13,718 nt of DNA from Chitinophagaceae bacterium (GTDB lineage: Bacteria > Bacteroidota > Bacteroidia > Chitinophagales > Chitinophagaceae): positions 1-13,718 of the forward strand of contig JAIPBY010000043.1 in NCBI GenBank assembly GCA_021738605.1, given 5' to 3'. The position numbers were made by a program, and so were the translations under genes. Of the stretch, positions 1 through 7,338 are shown in pieces. The notes below the pieces were generated by a model, which did no database searches, had not been told where the DNA came from, and saw only the letters and a program-made list of their open reading frames with translations. Numbering within the stretch: the first letter of the stretch is position 1; every line of letters starts with the position of its first letter.

Positions 1-567
1 TATGTATATTCAAGGAGCATGATCTATGACCAAAACGGTGCAAACGGTGAGTCTACTGATCTGATCTACGTTCCAAAAGACTTGGCTGACTGGAGCAAAT
101 TCGCAGAAGCTTATACTTCTTCTGGCGTAACGTATACAGTTGCTCAACAGTGGGCTGCTTTTGATAATTACATCACCAACGATAAATACCTGAACAAGAA
201 AAGAGGTCAATTTGTAGATAGGAATGGTTCAGTTCTTCCTTGGAGCCACTTGTTGGATCTTAAAGTACAACAAGACATCGTTCTTGGAAAAGGTGCCAAC
301 GAGCACAGGTTCTCTGTGATATTCGATATGTTCAACTTCACGAATTTCCTCAACAGGAATTGGGGTAGGGTAAACGCAACACCAGGTGTTGATTCTTACT
401 CGCTCGTTAGCATGGAAGGGTACAGGGTAACAGGAACAACTCTCACCCCAAGATTCACTTACAGGAATATATCAAACCGTACAGCTGCTGATATCCTTGA
501 TATCCGTGGAAGCAACTATCTCTCTACCCGTTGGAGAGGTCAGTTCACTGTCAGGTACAATTTCTAA
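1..567 (+). CDS. TonB-dependent receptor, C-terminal fragment (Oar-like / carboxypeptidase-regulatory-like)
   Basis: This is the last 188 codons of a gene that starts upstream of the window; the frame is open at base 1 and ends in TAA at 565-567. By family, such proteins are outer-membrane beta barrels that take up substrates with energy from TonB. What is seen: alternating beta-strand-like sequence, the segment KYLNKKRGQFVDRNG, the strand block FDMFNFTNFLNRNWG and the final residues FTVRYNF. The terminal Phe fits the BAM recognition signal of outer-membrane barrels. The KYL..RGQ..ERN-like and FNFTNxLN..WG blocks are typical of the Oar-like receptors of Bacteroidota. The ATG at 19 is an internal Met, not the start. 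The plug and most of the barrel lie outside, so the ligand cannot be judged. A strong terminator follows 26 bases after the stop, so this is the end of its transcript. Confidence 0.85.
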   Translation, partial: YVYSRSMIYDQNGANGESTDLIYVPKDLADWSKFAEAYTSSGVTYTVAQQWAAFDNYITNDKYLNKKRGQFVDRNGSVLPWSHLLDLKVQQDIVLGKGANEHRFSVIFDMFNFTNFLNRNWGRVNATPGVDSYSLVSMEGYRVTGTTLTPRFTYRNISNRTAADILDIRGSNYLSTRWRGQFTVRYNF

Positions 568-592
568 TTGCTTCTAATACACTTCAAAATAG

Positions 593-625
593 AAGGGCCG
601 GGGTTCAACTCCCGGCCCTTTTTTT
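593..625 (+). terminator. Intrinsic terminator of the TonB-receptor gene
   Basis: A perfect 10-bp GC-rich stem (593-602 with 611-620, AAGGGCCGGG / CCCGGCCCTT) with an 8-nt loop is followed by an uninterrupted T run to 625. It lies 26 bases after the receptor stop. On the minus strand no U tract follows the stem, so it should act mainly on rightward transcription. It separates the receptor from the convergent TamB-like gene ending at 675. Confidence 0.9.
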
Positions 626-674
626 GTTCATCCACCTCTTGGATGAATTCTCATATGTTCATAACCTGCTTGGA

Positions 675-3600
675 TTAATTCTCAAGAGCAGCTGTAGGCT
701 TGACCCGTTTCTTGCGTTCAAAAAACCTGTCAAACTCAGTCCTAAACGATACATTTCCACCAGTACGATCCCGTTTTCCTGAAGTAGATAGCATATCAAA
801 ACTACTTCTATAAAAGAAGGAAGTCCTGAACTTTCCATCCGGAGTAATCTTGTATTCAACATTCACGTCTGGAAGAAAAAGAAATGATTGGGCACTGTTG
901 GTGAAGGTATTTCCTCCTGCAGCTGCAAAATTAAAATCACTCCCAAAGGTGATGATGAGCTTGTCATCCAGCATGGACTTGATAAACTGCAGGCTCACAT
1001 TTTCCCTGAAATTATTCTGTCCGCTTCCTGTATTTCCTGTTGAGCCGGTGATGCCTGTCATTGTCCTTGAATAATTGAAATTGACATCAACAGTAGATCC
1101 CAGGACTTTTGAAAAAAAGTTTTGGACACTGCTTGCAAGAATTCCATTGATCACACCGGAAATGGTTGTGTTGAGCAGCTCACTGTTAAGGTTGCTCGAA
1201 ACAACTGCTGCCTGTGGGGCAAAGCTCTTGAAAACGATCAGGTAGGTGGATTGTTTGCTCACTTCCAGGGGGTCGCGGTTGATATTTTTCAGTTTGCTGT
1301 CAATGGTGGCATTGTTCCTGACCGTACTGTTTTGTGGGATGGCAATCTGGAAGGTAGGGTTGGGGCTGGACAAAGTTCCAGAGAGGTTACACCGCACTTC
1401 CACATCACTGATTTCCCTGAGTACATCAGCGCTGACACCAGAAACAGTTGAACTGCTGGGGTCTGTGAACAAGGTGCTCATCCTTACTTTTTCGGCCAGG
1501 TACAGCGCATCAATATTGATTTCGGCATTCAAGGGATCTCCTGTCCAGCTGATATAGCTCCTGCCACCACCCAGCAATTTGAATGGTTTTTTGAACACAT
1601 CCTGAAAGTTGAAATTATAGCTCCCGCTTTCGATGTTAAACCGTCCAATCATGGACAGATTTTCTTTGGTGCCGGTATGGATATTCAAGTTACCATTGCC
1701 TTGACCTGAAATAACATCCCCCGTGAGTTCATCCAGCACAACATTCATTTTCAACAAAGGAGAAGCTGTCAAATCCAGGTCGATGATCAGGTTTGAGATG
1801 GATTCTGAAGCCTTCATCTTCATCTCATCTCCATAAGATCTCCACACAATATAGTCCACATCTGCAGCCTGTTTGCTACTGGTTGAGGTAAGGATATCAA
1901 TGATTGAACTGTCAACGGGCGCACCGCTGACATACATTTTTATTTGATTTTCAGGTCCGGTTATGTTGAAATTGAATTTTGCAATGGCCTTGCCATAGAA
2001 AAGATTGTTGTCTGTTCTACCGGTATTGAGCACCAGCAATTTTTTGGATGTAGCACTGATGTTGTAACTGAAATCCCTGAAGAAATGATGGTCTAAACTT
2101 CCTTTTAACGAGGCAAGATTGCCATTGGCATCTTTGAGTTGAATCGTGCCCAGGTTGATTTTTCCGGGAGAAAATTCAATCACAGGATCTGCCAGCGTAT
2201 AGCTGCACTGTGTATATGCCACAGTAACCTTGGCGTTGGATACTTTTACTGCGCCTGTAAAATCAGGTTCCTTGAGGTTTCCGGAGATGCGCAGCTTGCC
2301 ATTTCCCAAACCATCCATCTGGCTGAACACAATGCCAAGATAGGGTTGGAGCAAGGACAGTTTGACATTCACGACGTCAATATCTGTTTCAATCTTTTGC
2401 TGGCTACTGTCTTTCAGGTCAAGTTTCCCTTTCACCCCGAATTGATAGTTGAGGTTTTTTGATTCAAGGAAATAGCTGGCTTGCTTCTCCTTGCTGTCCC
2501 AGAATGCATTGATGGATGTCAGGCCGATAGAGTCATTCTCAAACCTTGTTTTATCCGTTTGGGCATTGAGGTAGAGTTTGAGGTTGTTGAATGGATCTTC
2601 AATGGTCAAGTCTCCAGAGGTGATGCCCTGAATCCTCGGCTCTTTCAGCACAAAGGGCAGAAGATCGCCTAAGTTCACCTTTTCTAAGGTAAGAATGATG
2701 GTCTGCTCCCTGTCTGCAGCAGGTGGGAGCGTGATCAATCCGATCGATTGTTCACCATTGGTTAGCCTGAAATTACTGGCGTCAAATTTAGCTTTGCTGA
2801 TCAATACCTCGCTGTCCTTCTCAATGTTCCATGTTTTTTCGTTGAACACAAGTGAAGATGGATTGAAATGAACAAGAATGCCATCTTTCAGGTTGTTGAC
2901 GGAAGCGGAAAGTTTAGCACCATACTGCGATGACTCAGAAAAAGTATTGATGTCAACAACAGAAACATTTTTGGAAGACCTGATGCGGATTTCATTGTTA
3001 GGGAAGAAAAGGCTGTCGTTGAAAACCACTGAACTTGTTTTGGAGGCAATCACCAAGCTGTCTGATCCACCAGCAGCATTCATTTCAAAGTCATATATCG
3101 ATAGGTTTTTATAGACAAGTTTGGGGATGTTTGCAGTAAGGTTGAAATGCTTGTTCTTGGTGTCGATGTCACCTTCAATATTGCTGTAGTTCAAGCCGCT
3201 CACACCAATATCGAGAATTTGTAAAAGAGATGCAGCGTTTTTGAGTTCGAAGCTGAAAACAAGGTCCTGGTCTTTTTTGAGTGGCGCAGATTTTTTGAAA
3301 TAAAGGGGATAGTAACTGCTGAAGTATTGGTTGAATGTGGCCGGAAGTTCTGCAAATTCAAAATGCCCCTGCATCTTGGCATCAATATCCTTCCCCAACA
3401 AGGTCAGGGATCGGTAATCCTCTACCTGTTCAGCCCTGAAAGTGAGGCTATCAAATACAAAGGCCTGATTCCCCCTGAACACACTCAGGTTTGTAAAACG
3501 GGCAATGCCATTGATGTTATCAGGGTTGTTTCCAATAAGATCCATCTGTGTTTTCCCTGAAAAAGTCAGCGGCATGCTGGTCAGGTTGAGGGCTTTTAGG

Positions 3601-5387
3601 TTAGATAGATGAATTTGGGCATCCACAACTGTTCTCGGCATTTTGCCGCCAAGGTTGATGCTTGTTGACAGTGCGGCAACGAGGTTTTTATCATCAATAT
3701 CCAAAGCAGTTTCAAGGATGTCATTAAGGTAACTTCCTCTTGCATTGATATCTGTATAATTGTACTGGTTGAAAGCCAGGTTGCTGAGGTTCGCATTAAA
3801 TTTGATGCCAGCCTTGGCATTCCCGGAAACACTGTATTTTCCTGCAATATTCCCAAGCTGTTTTATATTCAATAGTTTCCCAGCTTCCAATCCATTGATC
3901 GTTCCGGTACTGCTATAATTCAATGCATTGGTGCCTATCTGCTTCAGGTTTGTAATGGTGTTTACACTGCCCAAGGCAGTATTGAGCAAACCCTTTATTT
4001 CCATGTTCTCTCCCTGCGCGATTACATCTCCCTTGAAGCTGATCGCACCCATCGGTACAAGATCAATGCCCAATGATTTTTTAAGGCTTGGTAAAAGTGT
4101 GTACAGGTCCTTGGCAGCACTGATGGCAGTGGCATTGGTCAGCCGATAACTGGTCTTTGCAACATCCGGAAGCCCTTCAATCTGGAGTTCGCCAGATAGG
4201 GTAGTGAGGTTGCCATATTCAATCATCATTTCTTTTGCAACCAGGTCTTTTACTGCTCCCTGCACTTTTCCATTGAGCCCCAAGCTGATGTTTTCATCCT
4301 TTAGGGCAGGGGCAAAAAAGGCAATATCCTTGAGATTCAGGATGCTGTTGGCGATGTTGCCCTCCATCCTGACCTTGTTGACGAAGTCGGCCATGTCATC
4401 AGTGAAATAATCATAGCCCATGGAAAAGGCATTGCCTATTTTACTGTAAGGGGTTTCGATGGAGAGGTTGGTGAAAGCCATGATGGTAGGGTCCATCTTC
4501 ACGTTGGCAAGCAAAGACCTCACTTCGAATCCACTGCGTTCTTTTATTTTCAGTGAGAGCTGTCCCGACAATGAGTCGTTGTTCAACTCCAGGTTCTTTA
4601 TTCCCGCGTTGATGGCTGAAAAATGCATGTGTGCACCATCAAAATAGTCATATGTTTTTCTGCTGGTCTCAAGATCGCTTTTGAAATTTCCAGCTTCCAG
4701 GCTGATGGATTTGGCGCTGATTGTCCACTGACCGGGATTCCAGTATAATTTTCCGTTGATTCTTTTTTCTGTTTTGGGAATCAAAGACCTGGGCCTCTTG
4801 CCGGTGTATTGGTGCAGTCCGAAATAAGGTTGGTTGATGACCAGATTGTTGAGCTGAATTTTTTTGTGTTGAAGGTCGATGAGGTCTGCTGAAAGAGAAA
4901 GCTTTGAAATGCGCAAGTCTTGGTCTTCGCCGCGCCATTGGTCCTTTACTTTGTACCTGATCTTTTTTAAATCCAATGCAGTGATGTTCAGTTTCAGATC
5001 AGTGGGCTTTCCATTGCTGGTCTTTCCCGAAGAAAATGCGTCCAGGATGAACTGGTAATTCCAGGTGCTGTCTTTGCGGTAGGTATTGATGTAAACATTT
5101 TCCAGGCCTGCATAACTGACTACAATATCTTTTTTCAGGAAAAACCAGTTGCTGATGTTTAACCTGATCTGGCCTGCATGCAAGAGGGTGTCATTTGAAC
5201 GGTCCTTTACCAGTAGATCGTTGATGGCAAATTTGTTGAAAAGGGAGAAGTTGACGGAACCGATGCTAATGGGTATGTTCAGGTTTCTGCTGATGGTCTT
5301 TGTGGTATAATCCACAAGCCTGTTTTGAACATAGGGGATTTGGATAAGCATCCATAGGACCAACACCAAGACAATGATGCCGCCCAA
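675..5387 (-). CDS. TamB/AsmA-like translocation and assembly module protein (TamB domain, formerly DUF490)
   Basis: A very long envelope protein, 1570 residues from the TTG at 5387. TamB proteins are anchored in the inner membrane, span the periplasm as a beta-groove and help outer-membrane protein assembly or lipid transport, usually with an Omp85-type partner; no such partner lies in this window. Seen here: an N-terminal hydrophobic anchor (GGIIVLVLVLWMLIQIP), a long repetitive beta-rich region, and a C-terminal TamB domain from roughly residue 1050 onward. Its hallmarks are DLDLTASPLLKMN, LTGDVISGQGNGNL, MIGRFNIESGSYNF and WTGDP at 1281-1285. Start choice is a problem: the frame is open upstream to 5480 (stop at 5481-5483) but contains no ATG or GTG. 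Translation of 5388-5420 reads LRKAVKIGSFV, the basic flank expected before the anchor, so a CTG start at 5420 or another non-ATG start is likely. The gene lies just downstream of GGT on the same strand and may share its transcript. Confidence 0.88.
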   Translation of the reverse strand: MGGIIVLVLVLWMLIQIPYVQNRLVDYTTKTISRNLNIPISIGSVNFSLFNKFAINDLLVKDRSNDTLLHAGQIRLNISNWFFLKKDIVVSYAGLENVYINTYRKDSTWNYQFILDAFSSGKTSNGKPTDLKLNITALDLKKIRYKVKDQWRGEDQDLRISKLSLSADLIDLQHKKIQLNNLVINQPYFGLHQYTGKRPRSLIPKTEKRINGKLYWNPGQWTISAKSISLEAGNFKSDLETSRKTYDYFDGAHMHFSAINAGIKNLELNNDSLSGQLSLKIKERSGFEVRSLLANVKMDPTIMAFTNLSIETPYSKIGNAFSMGYDYFTDDMADFVNKVRMEGNIANSILNLKDIAFFAPALKDENISLGLNGKVQGAVKDLVAKEMMIEYGNLTTLSGELQIEGLPDVAKTSYRLTNATAISAAKDLYTLLPSLKKSLGIDLVPMGAISFKGDVIAQGENMEIKGLLNTALGSVNTITNLKQIGTNALNYSSTGTINGLEAGKLLNIKQLGNIAGKYSVSGNAKAGIKFNANLSNLAFNQYNYTDINARGSYLNDILETALDIDDKNLVAALSTSINLGGKMPRTVVDAQIHLSNLKALNLTSMPLTFSGKTQMDLIGNNPDNINGIARFTNLSVFRGNQAFVFDSLTFRAEQVEDYRSLTLLGKDIDAKMQGHFEFAELPATFNQYFSSYYPLYFKKSAPLKKDQDLVFSFELKNAASLLQILDIGVSGLNYSNIEGDIDTKNKHFNLTANIPKLVYKNLSIYDFEMNAAGGSDSLVIASKTSSVVFNDSLFFPNNEIRIRSSKNVSVVDINTFSESSQYGAKLSASVNNLKDGILVHFNPSSLVFNEKTWNIEKDSEVLISKAKFDASNFRLTNGEQSIGLITLPPAADREQTIILTLEKVNLGDLLPFVLKEPRIQGITSGDLTIEDPFNNLKLYLNAQTDKTRFENDSIGLTSINAFWDSKEKQASYFLESKNLNYQFGVKGKLDLKDSSQQKIETDIDVVNVKLSLLQPYLGIVFSQMDGLGNGKLRISGNLKEPDFTGAVKVSNAKVTVAYTQCSYTLADPVIEFSPGKINLGTIQLKDANGNLASLKGSLDHHFFRDFSYNISATSKKLLVLNTGRTDNNLFYGKAIAKFNFNITGPENQIKMYVSGAPVDSSIIDILTSTSSKQAADVDYIVWRSYGDEMKMKASESISNLIIDLDLTASPLLKMNVVLDELTGDVISGQGNGNLNIHTGTKENLSMIGRFNIESGSYNFNFQDVFKKPFKLLGGGRSYISWTGDPLNAEINIDALYLAEKVRMSTLFTDPSSSTVSGVSADVLREISDVEVRCNLSGTLSSPNPTFQIAIPQNSTVRNNATIDSKLKNINRDPLEVSKQSTYLIVFKSFAPQAAVVSSNLNSELLNTTISGVINGILASSVQNFFSKVLGSTVDVNFNYSRTMTGITGSTGNTGSGQNNFRENVSLQFIKSMLDDKLIITFGSDFNFAAAGGNTFTNSAQSFLFLPDVNVEYKITPDGKFRTSFFYRSSFDMLSTSGKRDRTGGNVSFRTEFDRFFERKKRVKPTAALEN

Positions 5388-5508
5388 AACAAAGGAGCCT
5401 ATTTTAACTGCTTTTCTCAGAGGAGGGGTTTGTGGTAAAGTTAACCAATCCTCACTATAGAATGACCTCTGCCAAAGGATTTAACCGTTAATTGAATCTG
5501 AAAAAATA

Positions 5509-7239
5509 TCAATAGGCAGTTGCGTGATCATCGCCCCTTTTATCGGCTATCGCTTCAATCGATTTCAACTTCTTTCCGGTCCATTCCAATTTAATCACTT
5601 CTGTTCTTCCAATTTGTCCACGGTTGGTTATGGCGTACCCCATTTTTTCCAGGGATGTTTGCAGGCTTTTGGGGAAATCATTTTCAACCATCACCTGGTC
5701 TGGAAGCCACTGGTGATGGAACTTTGGATTGTTGACCGCGTCAAGACTGGACTGTTTGAAGTCGATGATGTTTACCAGCGTTTGGAAAACTGAAGTAGGG
5801 ATGGTCGTGCCACCAGGAGTGCCCACTACCAGCCAGGGTTTCTTGTCTTTCAGTACAACAGTCGGTGTCATGGAACTGAGCATCCTTTTTCCTGGCGCAA
5901 TGGCATTGGCTTCTTTGCCAACTGCACCAAACATGTTCGGCACACCTGGCTTTACGCTGAAATCATCCATTTCATTGTTCAGCAGGAAACCTGCACCGCC
6001 AACAACAGTCTTTGATCCGTATCCACCATTGAGGGTGGTGGTTACACTGACCACATTTCCAAATTGGTCTGCCACTGATAAATGGGTGGTTTCATCGCTT
6101 TCCGGATTGACCTTACCGGGCTTTACCATATCACTGGGGGTTGCCTTACCAGGAATGAAGTCCTTCATCCTTTCTTTCAGGTAAGTTTCACTTGAAAGGG
6201 TCTTCACGGGAACCTTTACAAAGTCCTTGTCTCCCATGAATTCTGCCCTGTCTGCATACGCGCGCCTTTCCACTTCAATCATCAGTTGCACGGCAGCGGG
6301 AGAGTGAAATCCCATGGATGCGATGTCCCTGTCTTCAATCATTTTCATCATTTGCTGCATCAGCAAACCACCACTGCTGGGCATGGGCATACCGATGACA
6401 GTATGGCCCTTGTAGTCAAAAATGATGGGATCCCTTTCTGCTGCCGTATAATTTTTCAGGTCTTCCAAGCTGATTTTTCCACCACCTCTTTTCATTTCTT
6501 CCGTGATCAGTCTTGCAGTCTCGCCTTCATAAAAACCTTTCATGCCATTGTCGCGAATCCTTGAAAGGGTTGCGGCCAGGTCTTTTTGCACCAGGGTATC
6601 ACCTGCTTTCCAGGCCTTATCTTTAACAAATGCAGGGCGAACGGTATTGTATTTTTCAAATGCTGATTTGCTGCCATTCAAAGACCTCGCTTCAGCGGCA
6701 GTAATTGCAAATCCTTTTTCAGCCAATTCGATGGCAGGTTGGATCAGGGCAGCAAAGCCAAGTATTCCATATTGATGTGATGCGAAAAGCCCTGCAACTG
6801 TTCCCGGCACTCCGCTGGCAAGATGGCCGTTCTGGCTGAGGTTCAGCAAAGGATTGCCATCCTTGTCGAGGTACATATCGCGCGTTGCGCTACCTGGGGC
6901 CTTTTCCCTGTAATCAATGGAAATGGCTTTCCCTTTGTTTGTATACGCAACCAGGAATCCACCTCCGCCGATATTTCCTGCCCCAGGATAAACTACAGCC
7001 AAGGCCAATTGTGTGGCGATTGCAGCATCAAATGCATTTCCCCCTTTTTTGAGGATTTCCAGACCCACCTGGCTGGCCAGCGGGTGAGCAGATGAAACTG
7101 CGCCTTTGCTGCCATTGGCCATTTTGTTGATGGTGTATTGGTAGGGATTGATCTGTGCTGAAGCCATGCAAGACAACAAGACCAATGTCAACGCCATCAA
7201 CAGATGGGCAGCATGCAAACGGGTGGAAATCTTTTTCAT
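5509..7239 (-). CDS. ggt: Gamma-glutamyltransferase (glutathione hydrolase), exported
   Basis: An N-terminal-nucleophile hydrolase of 576 residues, close to the usual bacterial length. The family cleaves or transfers the gamma-glutamyl group of glutathione and related amides outside the cytoplasm. The precursor cuts itself into large and small subunits. Seen: a basic start and hydrophobic signal segment ending ALTLVLLSCMASAQ, and the large-subunit block GGNAFDAAIATQLALAVVYP followed by GAGNIGGGGF. The processing site is DETTHLSV, where Thr384 should become the catalytic nucleophile after cleavage behind Glu383. Also present are LLNNEMDDFS, the SSMTPT block and GTPGG, which form the small-subunit active site. 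All key elements are present, so it is probably active. The ATG at 7239 gives a proper signal peptide. Cys24 in LLSC might be a lipobox, or signal peptidase I may cut after ASA; the sequence does not decide. The TamB-like gene follows on the same strand within about 90-120 bases. Confidence 0.95.
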   Translation of the reverse strand: MKKISTRLHAAHLLMALTLVLLSCMASAQINPYQYTINKMANGSKGAVSSAHPLASQVGLEILKKGGNAFDAAIATQLALAVVYPGAGNIGGGGFLVAYTNKGKAISIDYREKAPGSATRDMYLDKDGNPLLNLSQNGHLASGVPGTVAGLFASHQYGILGFAALIQPAIELAEKGFAITAAEARSLNGSKSAFEKYNTVRPAFVKDKAWKAGDTLVQKDLAATLSRIRDNGMKGFYEGETARLITEEMKRGGGKISLEDLKNYTAAERDPIIFDYKGHTVIGMPMPSSGGLLMQQMMKMIEDRDIASMGFHSPAAVQLMIEVERRAYADRAEFMGDKDFVKVPVKTLSSETYLKERMKDFIPGKATPSDMVKPGKVNPESDETTHLSVADQFGNVVSVTTTLNGGYGSKTVVGGAGFLLNNEMDDFSVKPGVPNMFGAVGKEANAIAPGKRMLSSMTPTVVLKDKKPWLVVGTPGGTTIPTSVFQTLVNIIDFKQSSLDAVNNPKFHHQWLPDQVMVENDFPKSLQTSLEKMGYAITNRGQIGRTEVIKLEWTGKKLKSIEAIADKRGDDHATAY

Positions 7240-7338
7240 TCCATAAAGATAGAAATCATTTTAAAAGAATATGGTATCTGCCTTAGTTCTTAAGTCCTAT
7301 TTGATTATTTTTATTCACGTAACCAAGCTTCTATTCTG
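7240..7338. promoter_or_regulatory. Divergent intergenic region between ggt and the PIG-L operon
   Basis: This 99-bp AT-rich gap must carry the start signals for both ggt (leftward) and the PIG-L operon (rightward). No perfect TAnnTTTG box is present. The nearest on the minus strand is TATCTTTA at 7251-7244, too near the ATG to be convincing. On the plus strand a TTTG at 7300-7303 could be a -33 element, but no good -7 box follows. Only the location, not a defined promoter, is supported. Confidence 0.3.

Noticed and set aside
627..647. Second hairpin (TTCATCC / GGATGAA) as a terminator for the TamB-like gene
   Set aside because: On the minus strand it is followed by A-rich, not T-rich, sequence and the stem is only 7 bp, so it is not a convincing intrinsic terminator.
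5729..6184. 151-aa plus-strand frame inside ggt
   Set aside because: It is antisense to the catalytic small-subunit region of GGT, with no domain or start signal of its own.
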